Shown: positions 55,170-63,629 of the stretch, piece after piece
How positions within the stretch are numbered: the first letter of the stretch is position 1
Layout of the letters: every line of letters starts with the position of its first letter
Origin: Comamonadaceae bacterium
GTDB lineage: Bacteria > Pseudomonadota > Gammaproteobacteria > Burkholderiales > Burkholderiaceae_C
Direction: 5' to 3'
NCBI GenBank assembly: GCA_947447985.1
Contig: CANFLX010000006.1
Coordinates: 41,890-105,889 of the forward strand
DNA length: 64,000 nucleotides
Notes under the pieces: model-generated
The model's database searches: none
What the model was told of the DNA's origin: nothing
What the model saw: only the letters and a program-made list of their open reading frames with translations
Translations under genes and position numbers: made by a program

Positions 55170-56458
55170 CAGCCCAGCAAGGGGCGCAAGCGCGCCGCCA
55201 CATCCAAGCCCGACTTGAGCCCGTCTTCATGAAAGCCGTAGCCGGTCCACGCGCCGCAAAAATAGCTGTGCTGCACACCTTGCAACTGCGGCACCTCGGC
55301 CTGTGCACGAATAGCCGCCAGGTCAAACACCGGGTGGGCGTAATCAAAAGTACCGTGCACGGTCTGGGGGTCCATCTCGTGCAAAGGGTTGAGCGACACC
55401 ACCACCGGCTGGGTGAAGGGCAGGGGCTGCAGCAAGTTGAGCAAGTAGTGCAGGCACACGCGTTGGCTGTCCGCACCGCCATCGGCCAGGGATGCGCGCT
55501 CGTAGTTCCACGCGGCCCAGGCCCGCCGGTGCTGTGGCAAGACCGAGGCGTCGGTATGCAGTACGGCACGGTTGGCCTGGTAGCCGATTGCGCCCAAGGT
55601 GGCACGCTCTTGCGCGCTGGCGTCGCCCAGCAATGCCAGCGCCTGGTCGCTGTGGGTGGCGATGACGACCTTGTCAAAGTGCTCGGTCTGTCCGGCGCTG
55701 GTAATCAAGACGCCATCGGCATCGCGGCGGATCTGCTGCACGGGGCAGTTCAGGCGTTTGTCGGCAATGCGTGCCACGATTTTGTCCACATAGTGGCGTG
55801 CGCCCCCCGCGACGGTGTGCCACTGCGGCCGGTTGCTCAGTTGGATCAGGCCGTGGTTGTGGCAAAACCGGATCATGGTCGCTACGGGAAACTCCAACAT
55901 CTGCGCAGTCGGGCAGCTCCAGATGCAGCCCAGCATGGGCAGGAAATACCAATTCGAGAACTCGGTGGAGAACTGGTGCGTTTGCAGAAACTCGCGCAGT
56001 GGCTGCATCAGCTCGCCCTCGGCATTGCGCAGTGCAATGGCGGTGGCCAAGCGGTTGAACCGCACCACGTCGCGCAGCATGCGCCAAAAGCGGGGGTTGA
56101 CCAGATTGCGCCGCTGGCTGAACACCGCGTTGAGCGAGGTGCCGCTCCACTCCAGGTGCTGGTGTTGCTTGCTTGCGGGCACTTGCACCGAGAAGGACAT
56201 GTCCGAGGGAGCGGTCTCTACCCCGAGCTCGGCAAACAGTGCAATGAGTTGAGGGTAGGTGCGCTCGTTGAACACCAAAAAGCCCGTGTCCACTCCGTGG
56301 CTGCGCAGGCCCTGGGGCGTGTCCAAGGTGATGTCTACGGTGTGCGTGTGGCCGCCAAAGTAGCTGCCAGACTCGAACAGCGTCACCGCCGCATGCGGCT
56401 GCAGGCGCAGTGCGGCCGACAAGCCGGCGATGCCGGAACCAATAATTGCGACTTTCAT
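55169..56458 (-). CDS. FAD-dependent amine-oxidase-like oxidoreductase, first gene of the lipid operon
   Basis: A 429-residue protein. The FAD-binding GSGIAG is at 7-12, followed by LFESGSYFGGHTHTV, which is characteristic of the subgroup found with DUF1365. FSNWYFLPMLGCIWSCP is another family feature, as is the C-terminal FCGAWTGYGFHEDGLKSG flavin-contact region. It resembles the flavoprotein of the R. sphaeroides singlet-oxygen regulon and is probably a desaturase- or oxidase-like step on acyl chains. Its promoter overlaps the tandem repeats at 56482-56514. Confidence 0.88.
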   Translation of the reverse strand: MKVAIIGSGIAGLSAALRLQPHAAVTLFESGSYFGGHTHTVDITLDTPQGLRSHGVDTGFLVFNERTYPQLIALFAELGVETAPSDMSFSVQVPASKQHQHLEWSGTSLNAVFSQRRNLVNPRFWRMLRDVVRFNRLATAIALRNAEGELMQPLREFLQTHQFSTEFSNWYFLPMLGCIWSCPTAQMLEFPVATMIRFCHNHGLIQLSNRPQWHTVAGGARHYVDKIVARIADKRLNCPVQQIRRDADGVLITSAGQTEHFDKVVIATHSDQALALLGDASAQERATLGAIGYQANRAVLHTDASVLPQHRRAWAAWNYERASLADGGADSQRVCLHYLLNLLQPLPFTQPVVVSLNPLHEMDPQTVHGTFDYAHPVFDLAAIRAQAEVPQLQGVQHSYFCGAWTGYGFHEDGLKSGLDVAARLRPLLG

Positions 56459-56481
56459 AAGGAATTTGCCATAATCTGGTT

Positions 56482-56514
56482 ACTATACGGTAATTCCGCG
56501 ACTACACGGTAATT
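56482..56514. promoter_or_regulatory. Tandem 14-bp direct repeats in the lipid-operon promoter
   Basis: ACTATACGGTAATT at 56482-56495 and ACTACACGGTAATT at 56501-56514 differ at one base and have a 19-base period, about two helical turns. They lie 24-56 bases upstream of the FAD gene. Read on the minus strand, TTACCG and TATAGT are spaced by 19 bases, the spacing of MerR-activated promoters. The regulator is not encoded in the window. Confidence 0.6.
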
Positions 56515-56619
56515 TTTTGCCATTTGCGGTTTTGCTGTTGCAGCGCAAAGCAATCGTGATGGAACTGCACACGGTTGTCATGGCCCCGACCTAAAATCAA
56601 AGCAACTCGAAGGACCGAC

Positions 56620-57489
56620 ATGCTTTATCCCGAACTCTTCCGTCAGCTTGAAGCCGTGCGCTGGGACATGGAGCGCGATATTCCCTGGGACAGCTTTGAC
56701 CCCAGCCTGCTGACCGACGAGCAGGCCACGACCATCAAAATGAATGCGATTACCGAGTGGTCGGCGCTGCCCGCCACTGAGATGTTTTTGCGCGACAACC
56801 AGGGTGACAGCGACTTTTCGGCCTTTATGTCGATCTGGTTTTTTGAAGAGCAAAAACACGCCCTGGTGCTCATGGAGTACCTGCGCCGCTTTCGCCCCGA
56901 GATGGTGCCCACCGAAGAAGAGCTGCACAAGGTGCGCTTCACCTTTGACCCGGCGCCAGCGCTTGAGACGCTGATGCTGCACTTTTGCGGCGAAATCCGC
57001 CTCAACCACTGGTACCGCCGCGCCAGCGAATGGCATACCGAGCCGGTGATCAAGTCGATTTACACCCGCCTGAGCCAGGACGAGGCCCGCCACGGCGGCG
57101 CTTACTTGAAATACATGAAGCGCGCGATCCAAAACGTGGGCCTGGAGGCCAAAAGCGCGTTTGCCAAAGTGGGTGTACTCATGGCCAGCGCCCGGCGCAC
57201 CGCGCAGGCCTTGCACCCGACCAATTTGCACGTCAACAAAGCGCTTTTCCCCAACGACACCATCCAAAGCCGCCTGCCCAACCCGCAGTGGCTGGAGCAC
57301 TGGCTGGACCAGCAAATCAAGTTTGACGACCTGTGGGAAACCAAGGTGGTGGAGCGCATCCTGCACAACATGAGCCTTTTGCTGGAGCGCAGCTTTGCCA
57401 CCGTACAAGAGCTCAACAAATACCGCAAAGAGCTCGCACGCGAGCTCGCCGCTTCACTGGCGGTGGCGGCACCCGCTGCCCAGGCATGA
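56620..57489 (+). CDS. Ferritin-like diiron protein
   Basis: A 289-residue helical protein with a complete diiron ligand set: E46, E77 and H80 (EEQKH), E125 (GEIRLNH), E155 and H158 (DEARH). The pattern of four Glu and two His matches ferritin-like oxygenases and acyl-ACP-desaturase-like proteins. The substrate is unknown. The start has an AAGGA site. It is divergent from the lipid operon across 161 bases and coupled to rfaE2 by a four-base overlap. Confidence 0.87.
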   Translation: MLYPELFRQLEAVRWDMERDIPWDSFDPSLLTDEQATTIKMNAITEWSALPATEMFLRDNQGDSDFSAFMSIWFFEEQKHALVLMEYLRRFRPEMVPTEEELHKVRFTFDPAPALETLMLHFCGEIRLNHWYRRASEWHTEPVIKSIYTRLSQDEARHGGAYLKYMKRAIQNVGLEAKSAFAKVGVLMASARRTAQALHPTNLHVNKALFPNDTIQSRLPNPQWLEHWLDQQIKFDDLWETKVVERILHNMSLLLERSFATVQELNKYRKELARELAASLAVAAPAAQA

Positions 57490-57989
57490 GCACGGCCTAT
57501 CCGGCACCTGCGCTGCTGAACAAGATCTGCCAGCGCAGCGACCTGCCCGCCGCTCTGGCCCAGCTGCCCCGCCCCTGGGTGTTTACCAACGGTGTGTTCG
57601 ACGTGCTGCACCGCGGCCACGTGCTGTATTTGGCACAGGCCCGTGCTCTGGGCGGCAGCCTGATCGTGGCGCTCAACACCGACGCCTCGGTGCGCCGCTT
57701 GGGCAAAGGCGATGACCGGCCGCTCAATGGCGAGGCGGACCGCGCGGTGGTCATGGCGGCGCAAGAGGCCGTGGGCCTGGTCACCTGGTTTGATGAAGAC
57801 ACACCGCAAGCGCTGATTGCGGAAATCCGCCCCGACATTTTGGTCAAAGGCGGCGACTACGACATGGCCGTGTTGCCAGAGACTGCACTGGTTGAATCCT
57901 GGGGTGGCCACGCGCTGGCGCTGCCCTTTGTGTCGGGTTACTCCACCACCGCCCTGGTCAAAAAAATCCGAGCGCAGAACCCGGCGTAA
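57486..57989 (+). CDS. rfaE2: D-glycero-beta-D-manno-heptose 1-phosphate adenylyltransferase
   Basis: A 167-residue nucleotidyltransferase. TNGVFDVLHRGHVLYL carries the HxGH motif (H42, H45), followed by KGDDRPLNGEADRA and the C-terminal GYSTTALVKKI. It makes ADP-heptose, the precursor used by waaF for the LPS core. It is the stand-alone C-terminal half of HldE; the kinase half is not in the window. It overlaps the diiron gene stop by four bases. Confidence 0.95.
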   Translation: MSTAYPAPALLNKICQRSDLPAALAQLPRPWVFTNGVFDVLHRGHVLYLAQARALGGSLIVALNTDASVRRLGKGDDRPLNGEADRAVVMAAQEAVGLVTWFDEDTPQALIAEIRPDILVKGGDYDMAVLPETALVESWGGHALALPFVSGYSTTALVKKIRAQNPA

Positions 57990-58025
57990 ACCGAGCCTGC
58001 GGGCTCCACCGACGCGCTCAGCGCC

Positions 58026-59648
58026 TTAGGCCAGCGCGAAACTCTCTGCCTGCACATGGTCCCAGTGGCGGCGGTACAGCAGAGGCAGCTCGTCCAAGCT
58101 GCCACCCAGCAAACTGCCTTCCGGAATCTCGTTCAACAAAGCCTGTGCCAAGCTGGCCACGGTGTGGTCACCGGTGCGCCGCACGATGTGGTGGGCGGTG
58201 ATGTCCTTGGGGTGTTGCACACCGGCCGCTTGCACCAGCTCTTTAAGCGCATGCAGGGTTTGCTGGTGGAAGTGGTACACGCGCTCGGCTTTGTCGGGCA
58301 CCACCAGCGCCTGCTGGCGCAAGGGGTCTTGCGTGGCCACGCCGGTGGGGCAGCTGCCGGTGTGGCAGGTTTGCGCCTGCAGGCAGCCCAGTGCAAACAT
58401 AAAGCCACGTGCGCTGTTGCACCAGTCGGCTCCTAGCGCCATCAGGCGGGCCACGTCAAAGGCGCTCACCACCTTGCCCGCACACCCGATCTTGATGCGA
58501 TCGCGCAAGCCCGCGCCGCGCAGCGTGTTGTGCACCAGCATCAGGCCTTCTTGCAAGGGCGAGCCCACGTGGTCAATGAATTCAACAGGTGCCGCACCGG
58601 TGCCGCCCTCGGTGCCGTCCACCACGATGAAGTCGGGCGTAATGCCGGTCTTCAGCATGGCCTTGACCATGGCAAACCACTCCCAGGGGTGTCCAATGCA
58701 CAGCTTGAAGCCCGTGGGCTTGCCGCCTGAGAGCTCACGCAGGCGGGCAATGAAATGCATCAGCTCCACCGGCGTGCTAAAGGCGCTGTGGGCCGCGGGC
58801 GATACACAGTCCACGCCCATGGGCACGCCGCGCGCCTGGGCAATCTCGGCAGTGACCTTGGGGCCGGGCAGCACGCCACCATGGCCGGGTTTGGCGCCCT
58901 GGCTGAGCTTGATTTCGATCAGCTTGACCTGCGGGTCGCGCGCATTGGCCTGGAACTTGTCGGCATTGAACGTGCCGTCGTCATTGCGGCAGCCAAAGTA
59001 GCCTGAGGCCACTTCCCAAATCAAATCGCCGCCGTGCTTGCGGTGGTGCACCGAGATCGAGCCCTCGCCCGTGTCGTGTGCAAAACCGCCGCGCTTGGCC
59101 CCTGCATTGAGCGCCTGAATGGCATTGGCGCTCAAGGCACCAAAGCTCATGGCCGAAATGTTGAACACGCTGGCGCGGTAGGGCTGCACGGTGTCGGGCC
59201 CGATGGTGATGCGAAAGTCGTGGCTGGCCACGGTACTGGGCGCCACCGAATGCGTCATCCACTCGTAGCCGTTTGCGTAGGCATCCATTTGCGAGCCAAA
59301 CGGGTGTTTGTCGGAGTCGCCCTTGGCGCGCTGGTAGACCAGCGAGCGCTGCGAACGCGAGAAGGGCGCGGCCTCGGTGTCGTTCTCAATAAAGTACTGG
59401 CGAATCTCGGGCCGGATAAATTCCAGCATGAAGCGCAGGTGCCCAATCACGGGGTAGTTGCGCAAAATCGAGCGCTTGGCTTGCAGCACGTCGTGCACAC
59501 CCGTGCCCGTTAGGTAGCCAAAAATGAGCACCGGCAGCAGGTGGCCGCCCTGCCCCCACTGGAACAGGCTGATCAGAAAACCCATCACACAGAGCGTAAA
59601 TGCCAGGTAGCGCACGGGGTACACAAAGTGCAAGATCTTGAGCAGCAT
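58026..59648 (-). CDS. FMN-binding glutamate-synthase-family protein without amidotransferase domain
   Basis: 540 residues from the ATG at 59648. Two N-terminal hydrophobic helices (about 8-45) precede the GOGAT alpha/beta barrel. FMN-binding segments include GTEGGTGAAPVEFIDHVG. The CX5CX4C motif in CLQAQTCHTGSCPTGVATQD matches the 3Fe-4S cluster of GltB. The glutamine amidotransferase domain is absent, so it cannot make glutamate from glutamine alone. Likely it is a membrane-associated flavo-iron-sulfur oxidoreductase of unknown substrate. Confidence 0.9.
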   Translation of the reverse strand: MLLKILHFVYPVRYLAFTLCVMGFLISLFQWGQGGHLLPVLIFGYLTGTGVHDVLQAKRSILRNYPVIGHLRFMLEFIRPEIRQYFIENDTEAAPFSRSQRSLVYQRAKGDSDKHPFGSQMDAYANGYEWMTHSVAPSTVASHDFRITIGPDTVQPYRASVFNISAMSFGALSANAIQALNAGAKRGGFAHDTGEGSISVHHRKHGGDLIWEVASGYFGCRNDDGTFNADKFQANARDPQVKLIEIKLSQGAKPGHGGVLPGPKVTAEIAQARGVPMGVDCVSPAAHSAFSTPVELMHFIARLRELSGGKPTGFKLCIGHPWEWFAMVKAMLKTGITPDFIVVDGTEGGTGAAPVEFIDHVGSPLQEGLMLVHNTLRGAGLRDRIKIGCAGKVVSAFDVARLMALGADWCNSARGFMFALGCLQAQTCHTGSCPTGVATQDPLRQQALVVPDKAERVYHFHQQTLHALKELVQAAGVQHPKDITAHHIVRRTGDHTVASLAQALLNEIPEGSLLGGSLDELPLLYRRHWDHVQAESFALA

Positions 59649-59659
59649 CAGCAGGTCTT

Positions 59660-60283
59660 TCAGGAGGGTGTGAGGGGGCCGGACGCGCCGAACCATACCA
59701 TCAGCGCCAGCGCCCCCATGGTCAGGGCAATCAGCGCGTCCAGCATGCGCCAGGCCAGTGGGCGTGCAAACACCGGTTGCAACAAACGGGCACCAAAGCC
59801 CAAAACGGAAAACCACACCAGGCTGCCCCATGCCGCTCCCGCCCCAAACACCCAACGGGCTTCGCCGTGTTGGCTGGCAATCGAGCCCAGCAGCACCACC
59901 GTGTCCAGGTAGACGTGGGGGTTCAAAAACGTGAAAGCAAAGCAGCTCGCCAGCGCCGCGCCCAAACTCAGTGCGGCGCCATCGGCCGCCTGCAAGGCCT
60001 CGGCGCCGAAAGCCCGCCGCGCGGCCAACACGCCATACGCCGCCAAAAACAGCGCGCCGCCGATACGGGTGACCTCCAGAAACACCGGGCTGCTTTGCAC
60101 CAGTGCGCCCAAGCCGGCCACCCCTGCCACGATGAGTAGCGCGTCCGACAAAGCGCAAAACAGCACCAGCGCCGCCACATGCTGGCGCAAGATGCCCTGG
60201 CGCAGCACAAAGGCGTTTTGCGAACCAATGGCCACGATCAGCGCCAGGCTGGTGGCAAAGCCGGTCCAGAAAACGCCGCTCAT
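59660..60283 (-). CDS. LysE/ArgO-family amino-acid exporter
   Basis: A 207-residue protein with about six helices. IVAIGSQNAFVLRQGI and FLNPHVYLDTVVLLGSIAS are typical of the ArgO/LysE branch that exports arginine or lysine in exchange for protons. The start overlaps the pncC stop by four bases, and the GOGAT-like gene follows 11 bases later, so all three are probably co-transcribed. Confidence 0.9.
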   Translation of the reverse strand: MSGVFWTGFATSLALIVAIGSQNAFVLRQGILRQHVAALVLFCALSDALLIVAGVAGLGALVQSSPVFLEVTRIGGALFLAAYGVLAARRAFGAEALQAADGAALSLGAALASCFAFTFLNPHVYLDTVVLLGSIASQHGEARWVFGAGAAWGSLVWFSVLGFGARLLQPVFARPLAWRMLDALIALTMGALALMVWFGASGPLTPS

Positions 60284-60804
60284 GCCTTGTGGGTGGCCGG
60301 TGTTAGCAGCAGCTCAAGGAGGCGCTGCAGGCTGTGTCGCACCGTGGCATCTCGCACCGCCGCACGGTCCCCGGCAAAGTGCTGCACTTCGCTCAGCACG
60401 CGGCCATCGACCGCCCAGCCAAACCACACCGTGCCCACGGGCTTGTCGGCACTGCCGCCGCCCGGGCCTGCTACGCCTGTCACGGCCAGTGCCACCTGAG
60501 TCTGTGCCTGCTGCGAGGCACCTTTGGCCATGGCGCGCGCCACCGGTTCGCTGACCGCGCCGTGCTGCGCAATCAAGGCGGCATCCAACCCCAGCATCTG
60601 CGATTTGGCGGCGTTGGAATAGCTCACAAAGCCGCGCTCGAACCACGCGCTCGAGCCTGCCAGGTCGGTGCAGGCACCGGCAATCAAGCCGCCGGTGCAG
60701 CTCTCGGCTGTGGCCAGCATCCAGCCGCGCGCGAGCAGCGCTTCGGCCAATGGCTGCACCAGCGCCGCCGTGGTCTCGGCTGCGTTTGGGGCGCTGCTCA
60801 CCAT
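60280..60804 (-). CDS. pncC: CinA-family nicotinamide-nucleotide amidohydrolase PncC
   Basis: 174 residues from the ATG at 60804. ATAESCTGGLIAG near the N-terminus and VTGVAGPGGGSADKPVGTVW in the middle are the catalytic signatures of the NMN deamidase, which recycles nicotinamide mononucleotide to NaMN. Only the C-terminal CinA domain is present. It overlaps pgpA by seven bases. Confidence 0.94.
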   Translation of the reverse strand: MVSSAPNAAETTAALVQPLAEALLARGWMLATAESCTGGLIAGACTDLAGSSAWFERGFVSYSNAAKSQMLGLDAALIAQHGAVSEPVARAMAKGASQQAQTQVALAVTGVAGPGGGSADKPVGTVWFGWAVDGRVLSEVQHFAGDRAAVRDATVRHSLQRLLELLLTPATHKA

Positions 60805-61367
60805 GCCTGCCACAGTGCAATTACCAGCAAGGTGCAAGCCGCAGCGACCAGGTCGTCGAGCATGATGCCCCAGCCCGCTTTGGCCCAGGCCCAGCGGTCT
60901 GTGGCGGGGTCCAGGCCGTGGTACAGGCGATCGGCCCAGCCCACGGGGCCGGGCTTGACTGCATCAAAAAACCGAAACAAGGCAAAGGCCACGAGCTGCC
61001 CCCACAGGCCCGTGGGCATGACCAGCCAGAGAATGATCCACATGGCCACAGCTTCGTCCCAGACCACGCTGCCTGGGTCGAGTACACCCATGTTGCGCGC
61101 GGTAACACTGCACACCCACCAGCCCACGGGAACGGATGCCGCAATTAGCAGGGCCCAGCGCGCGTCGTTCATCCATGGCGAGAGCGCCAAAAACACCACC
61201 CAGGCCCACAGCGTGCCTGCCGTGCCCGGCGCAAAACGGCTCAGGCCCGAACCAAAGCCCAGCGCCAGCAAATGGGCGGGGTGGGCCAGCATGAAGCGCA
61301 GCGTGGGTCTGGCCGCAAAGCGCTTGCCGCTGGGGTCGGTGGGGTACACGGTTTCAGCTTGGGTCAT
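60798..61367 (-). CDS. pgpA: Phosphatidylglycerophosphatase A
   Basis: A 189-residue inner-membrane enzyme that dephosphorylates phosphatidylglycerol phosphate. LALGFGSGLSRFAPGTAGTLWAW and DPGSVVWDEAVAMWI are typical of PgpA, with four hydrophobic helices. It starts three bases after the thiL stop on the minus strand, the common thiL-pgpA-pncC order of Proteobacteria. Confidence 0.95.
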   Translation of the reverse strand: MTQAETVYPTDPSGKRFAARPTLRFMLAHPAHLLALGFGSGLSRFAPGTAGTLWAWVVFLALSPWMNDARWALLIAASVPVGWWVCSVTARNMGVLDPGSVVWDEAVAMWIILWLVMPTGLWGQLVAFALFRFFDAVKPGPVGWADRLYHGLDPATDRWAWAKAGWGIMLDDLVAAACTLLVIALWQAW

Positions 61368-61370
61368 GCG

Positions 61371-62405
61371 TTAAGGGCCAGGGGCAGCAGCAAAGTGGTC
61401 AAAGGACGCGAGTTCGAGCGATTCGGGCGCGATTGCACGCCCTTGGCTGTCCAGCAAAAGCAGTCCCCGCTCGGCGCGCATGGTACCAATGCGGGTGACC
61501 GGCGTGGCGCTCTGCAAGGCGGCCTGCGCTACGGCTTCGCGCTCGGTGGGTGGTGCGCAAAAAACCAGCTCGTAGTCGTCGCCACCCGCCAGCACACATT
61601 GCAGCGCGGTGTCCCGCCCCAACTGCGCGTCAAACTGCGCGGCGCCATCCGCAAAGTTTGCGCGTGCCGCCAACAGGGGCAAGGTCCGCTCCACCTCAAT
61701 CTGTGCCCCTAAGCCGGAGCGCTCCAGGATATGGCCCAGGTCGCCCAGCAGCCCGTCGCTCACATCGGCGCAAGCAGTCGCCACGCCGCGCAACGCCTGG
61801 CCCAGGGCCACGCGCGCGGTGGGTTGCTCCAGCCGCGCGCGGGCCGCGTTCAACAGGTCGGTGGGCAAGGCGACTGTGCCTTGCAGGGCGCGCAGGGCCA
61901 GCGCCGCATCGCCCAAAGTGCCACTCACATAAATGTCGTCGCCCACCCGTGCGCCGCTGCGCAGCAGGGCGCTGGTGGGCAGCAGGGGCACGGCGCCCCT
62001 TGCAGGAACTTCGCCAAACACGGTGATACACATAGTGAGCGGCCCGCGCGTGGTGTCGCCACCGATGAGCTCACAACCGTGGGCATCGGCCAGCTGCAAC
62101 AGTCCCTTGGCGAAAGGTGCAAGCCAGGCTTCGTCGGCCTGGGGCAGGGCCAGTGCCAGGGTAAAAGCCAGCGGCCGCGCACCGCAGGCCGCCAGATCGC
62201 TCAGATTTACGGCCAGACATTTGTGACCCAGGCGCTGCGGGTCGGTGTCGGCAAAAAAGTGGCGGCCAGCCACCAGCATGTCGGTGGAAATGGCCATTTG
62301 CATGCCAGGCGCGCTTTGCAGCAGCGCGCAATCGTCCCCCACGCCCAGCACCGCACGCGGCGTGGGCCGGGTAAAGAACCGGCGTATCAGGTCAAACTCG
62401 CCCAT
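61371..62405 (-). CDS. thiL: Thiamine-phosphate kinase
   Basis: A 344-residue enzyme that phosphorylates thiamine monophosphate to the coenzyme thiamine pyrophosphate. GVGDDCALL at the N-terminus holds ATP/Mg ligands. ISTDMLVAGRHFF, AVNLSDLAACGARP and VSDGLLGDLGHI are family motifs. No thiamine riboswitch is visible upstream. It is followed by pgpA and pncC in one operon. Confidence 0.95.
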   Translation of the reverse strand: MGEFDLIRRFFTRPTPRAVLGVGDDCALLQSAPGMQMAISTDMLVAGRHFFADTDPQRLGHKCLAVNLSDLAACGARPLAFTLALALPQADEAWLAPFAKGLLQLADAHGCELIGGDTTRGPLTMCITVFGEVPARGAVPLLPTSALLRSGARVGDDIYVSGTLGDAALALRALQGTVALPTDLLNAARARLEQPTARVALGQALRGVATACADVSDGLLGDLGHILERSGLGAQIEVERTLPLLAARANFADGAAQFDAQLGRDTALQCVLAGGDDYELVFCAPPTEREAVAQAALQSATPVTRIGTMRAERGLLLLDSQGRAIAPESLELASFDHFAAAPGP

Positions 62406-62423
62406 GGCCGCTGGCGCACCTCT

Positions 62424-62834
62424 CTAATGCAGGGTGCGCTTGCTGTCTACATCGCCGCTCAGGGCGTCGAGCACAAACATGGGAATGTCCACATCAAACT
62501 TTTCGCCGTCCTCTGCCACACAAAAGTAGCTGCCGTGCATGGTGCCGGTGGGCGTGCGAAGACGGGTGCCGCTGGTGTATTCGAACGACTGGCCAGGTTG
62601 CAGAAGCGGCTGCTGGCCGACCACGCCCAGGCCCTTGACCTTTTCGGTGTGGCCGTTGGCGTCGTTGACGTTCCAGCTGCGCGAAATCAGCTGCGCGGCC
62701 ACGTTGCCGGTGTTGCTGATGGTGATGGTGTACGCAAACAGGTACAGGCCCTGGGCGGGAGAAGACTGCTCGGGCAGGTACTGCGGGCGCACGTCGACGC
62801 GAAACTGGTAATCGGAGGTGGTGTGCTTGGGCAT
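62424..62834 (-). CDS. apaG: ApaG domain protein
   Basis: A 136-residue fibronectin-like beta-sandwich protein. VDVRPQYLPEQSSP, YTITISNTGNVAAQL, GVVGQQPLLQPGQSFEYTSG and GSYFCVAEDGEKFDVDIPMF match the whole ApaG family. ApaG binds nucleotides and influences cobalt and magnesium handling in enterobacteria; the precise role is unclear. It lies 18 bases upstream of thiL and is divergent from rpe. Confidence 0.93.
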   Translation of the reverse strand: MPKHTTSDYQFRVDVRPQYLPEQSSPAQGLYLFAYTITISNTGNVAAQLISRSWNVNDANGHTEKVKGLGVVGQQPLLQPGQSFEYTSGTRLRTPTGTMHGSYFCVAEDGEKFDVDIPMFVLDALSGDVDSKRTLH

Positions 62835-62907
62835 GGCGCGATGCTAAGCTGAAAATCGGGTATGTTCGGCGCATTTCCACTTTGCCCTTGTCGCAGAAAG
62901 CCGAACC

Positions 62908-63582
62908 ATGACGTACCGCATCGCCCCTTCCCTGCTGTCTGCCGACTTTGCCCGCTTGGGCGAGGAGCTGAAAAACGTCATCGCCGCGGGCGCCGACTGG
63001 ATCCACTTTGACGTGATGGACAACCATTACGTGCCCAACCTCACCTTCGGCCCCATGATTTGCAGCGCGCTGAAACCCCACTCCAAAACCGCCGCGGGCG
63101 TGGCCGTGCCGATTGATGTGCATTTGATGATCTCGCCGGTGGATGCGCTGGCCGCATCGTTTGCCGAAGCGGGTGCGGACTACATCAGCTTTCACCCCGA
63201 CGCCTCAAGCCATGTGCACCGCAGCATCCAGGCCATCAAGTCCAAGGGCGTGAAAGCCGGGCTGGTGTTCAACCCTGCCGAGCCGCTGGACGTGCTGGAC
63301 TGGGTGATTGACGACATTGACCTGGTGCTCATCATGAGCGTCAACCCCGGATTTGGCGGCCAGAGCTTTATCGACTCGGCCCTGCGCAAGATCGAGGATG
63401 TGCGCAAGCGCATAGCCGCCACCGGCAAAGACATTCGCCTGGAAGTGGACGGCGGCATCAAAACCGACAACATCCGCCGCGTGGCCGACGCGGGCGCCGA
63501 CACCTTTGTGGCCGGCAGCGCCATTTTTGGCAAGCCCGACTACAAGGCCGTGATTGATCAGATGCGGGTGGCGCTGGGCTAA
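62908..63582 (+). CDS. rpe: Ribulose-phosphate 3-epimerase
   Basis: A 224-residue TIM-barrel enzyme of the pentose phosphate (and, if present, Calvin) cycle. [33 protein letters not shown] (metal His and catalytic Asp), [13 protein letters not shown] and [11 protein letters not shown] are all conserved. It is usually followed by gph in Burkholderiales; here a PAS-domain gene follows instead. The 73-base gap before it must hold its promoter. Confidence 0.96.
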   Translation: MTYRIAPSLLSADFARLGEELKNVIAAGADWIHFDVMDNHYVPNLTFGPMICSALKPHSKTAAGVAVPIDVHLMISPVDALAASFAEAGADYISFHPDASSHVHRSIQAIKSKGVKAGLVFNPAEPLDVLDWVIDDIDLVLIMSVNPGFGGQSFIDSALRKIEDVRKRIAATGKDIRLEVDGGIKTDNIRRVADAGADTFVAGSAIFGKPDYKAVIDQMRVALG

Positions 63583-63629
63583 CCGTCGTCTTGCGCAAAA
63601 GCGTGCATGCCTGAGAGGATGAACTTCGA

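Noticed and set aside
55229..56512. 427-residue open frame antisense to the FAD oxidoreductase
   Set aside because: Low-complexity translation and full overlap with a well-supported gene.
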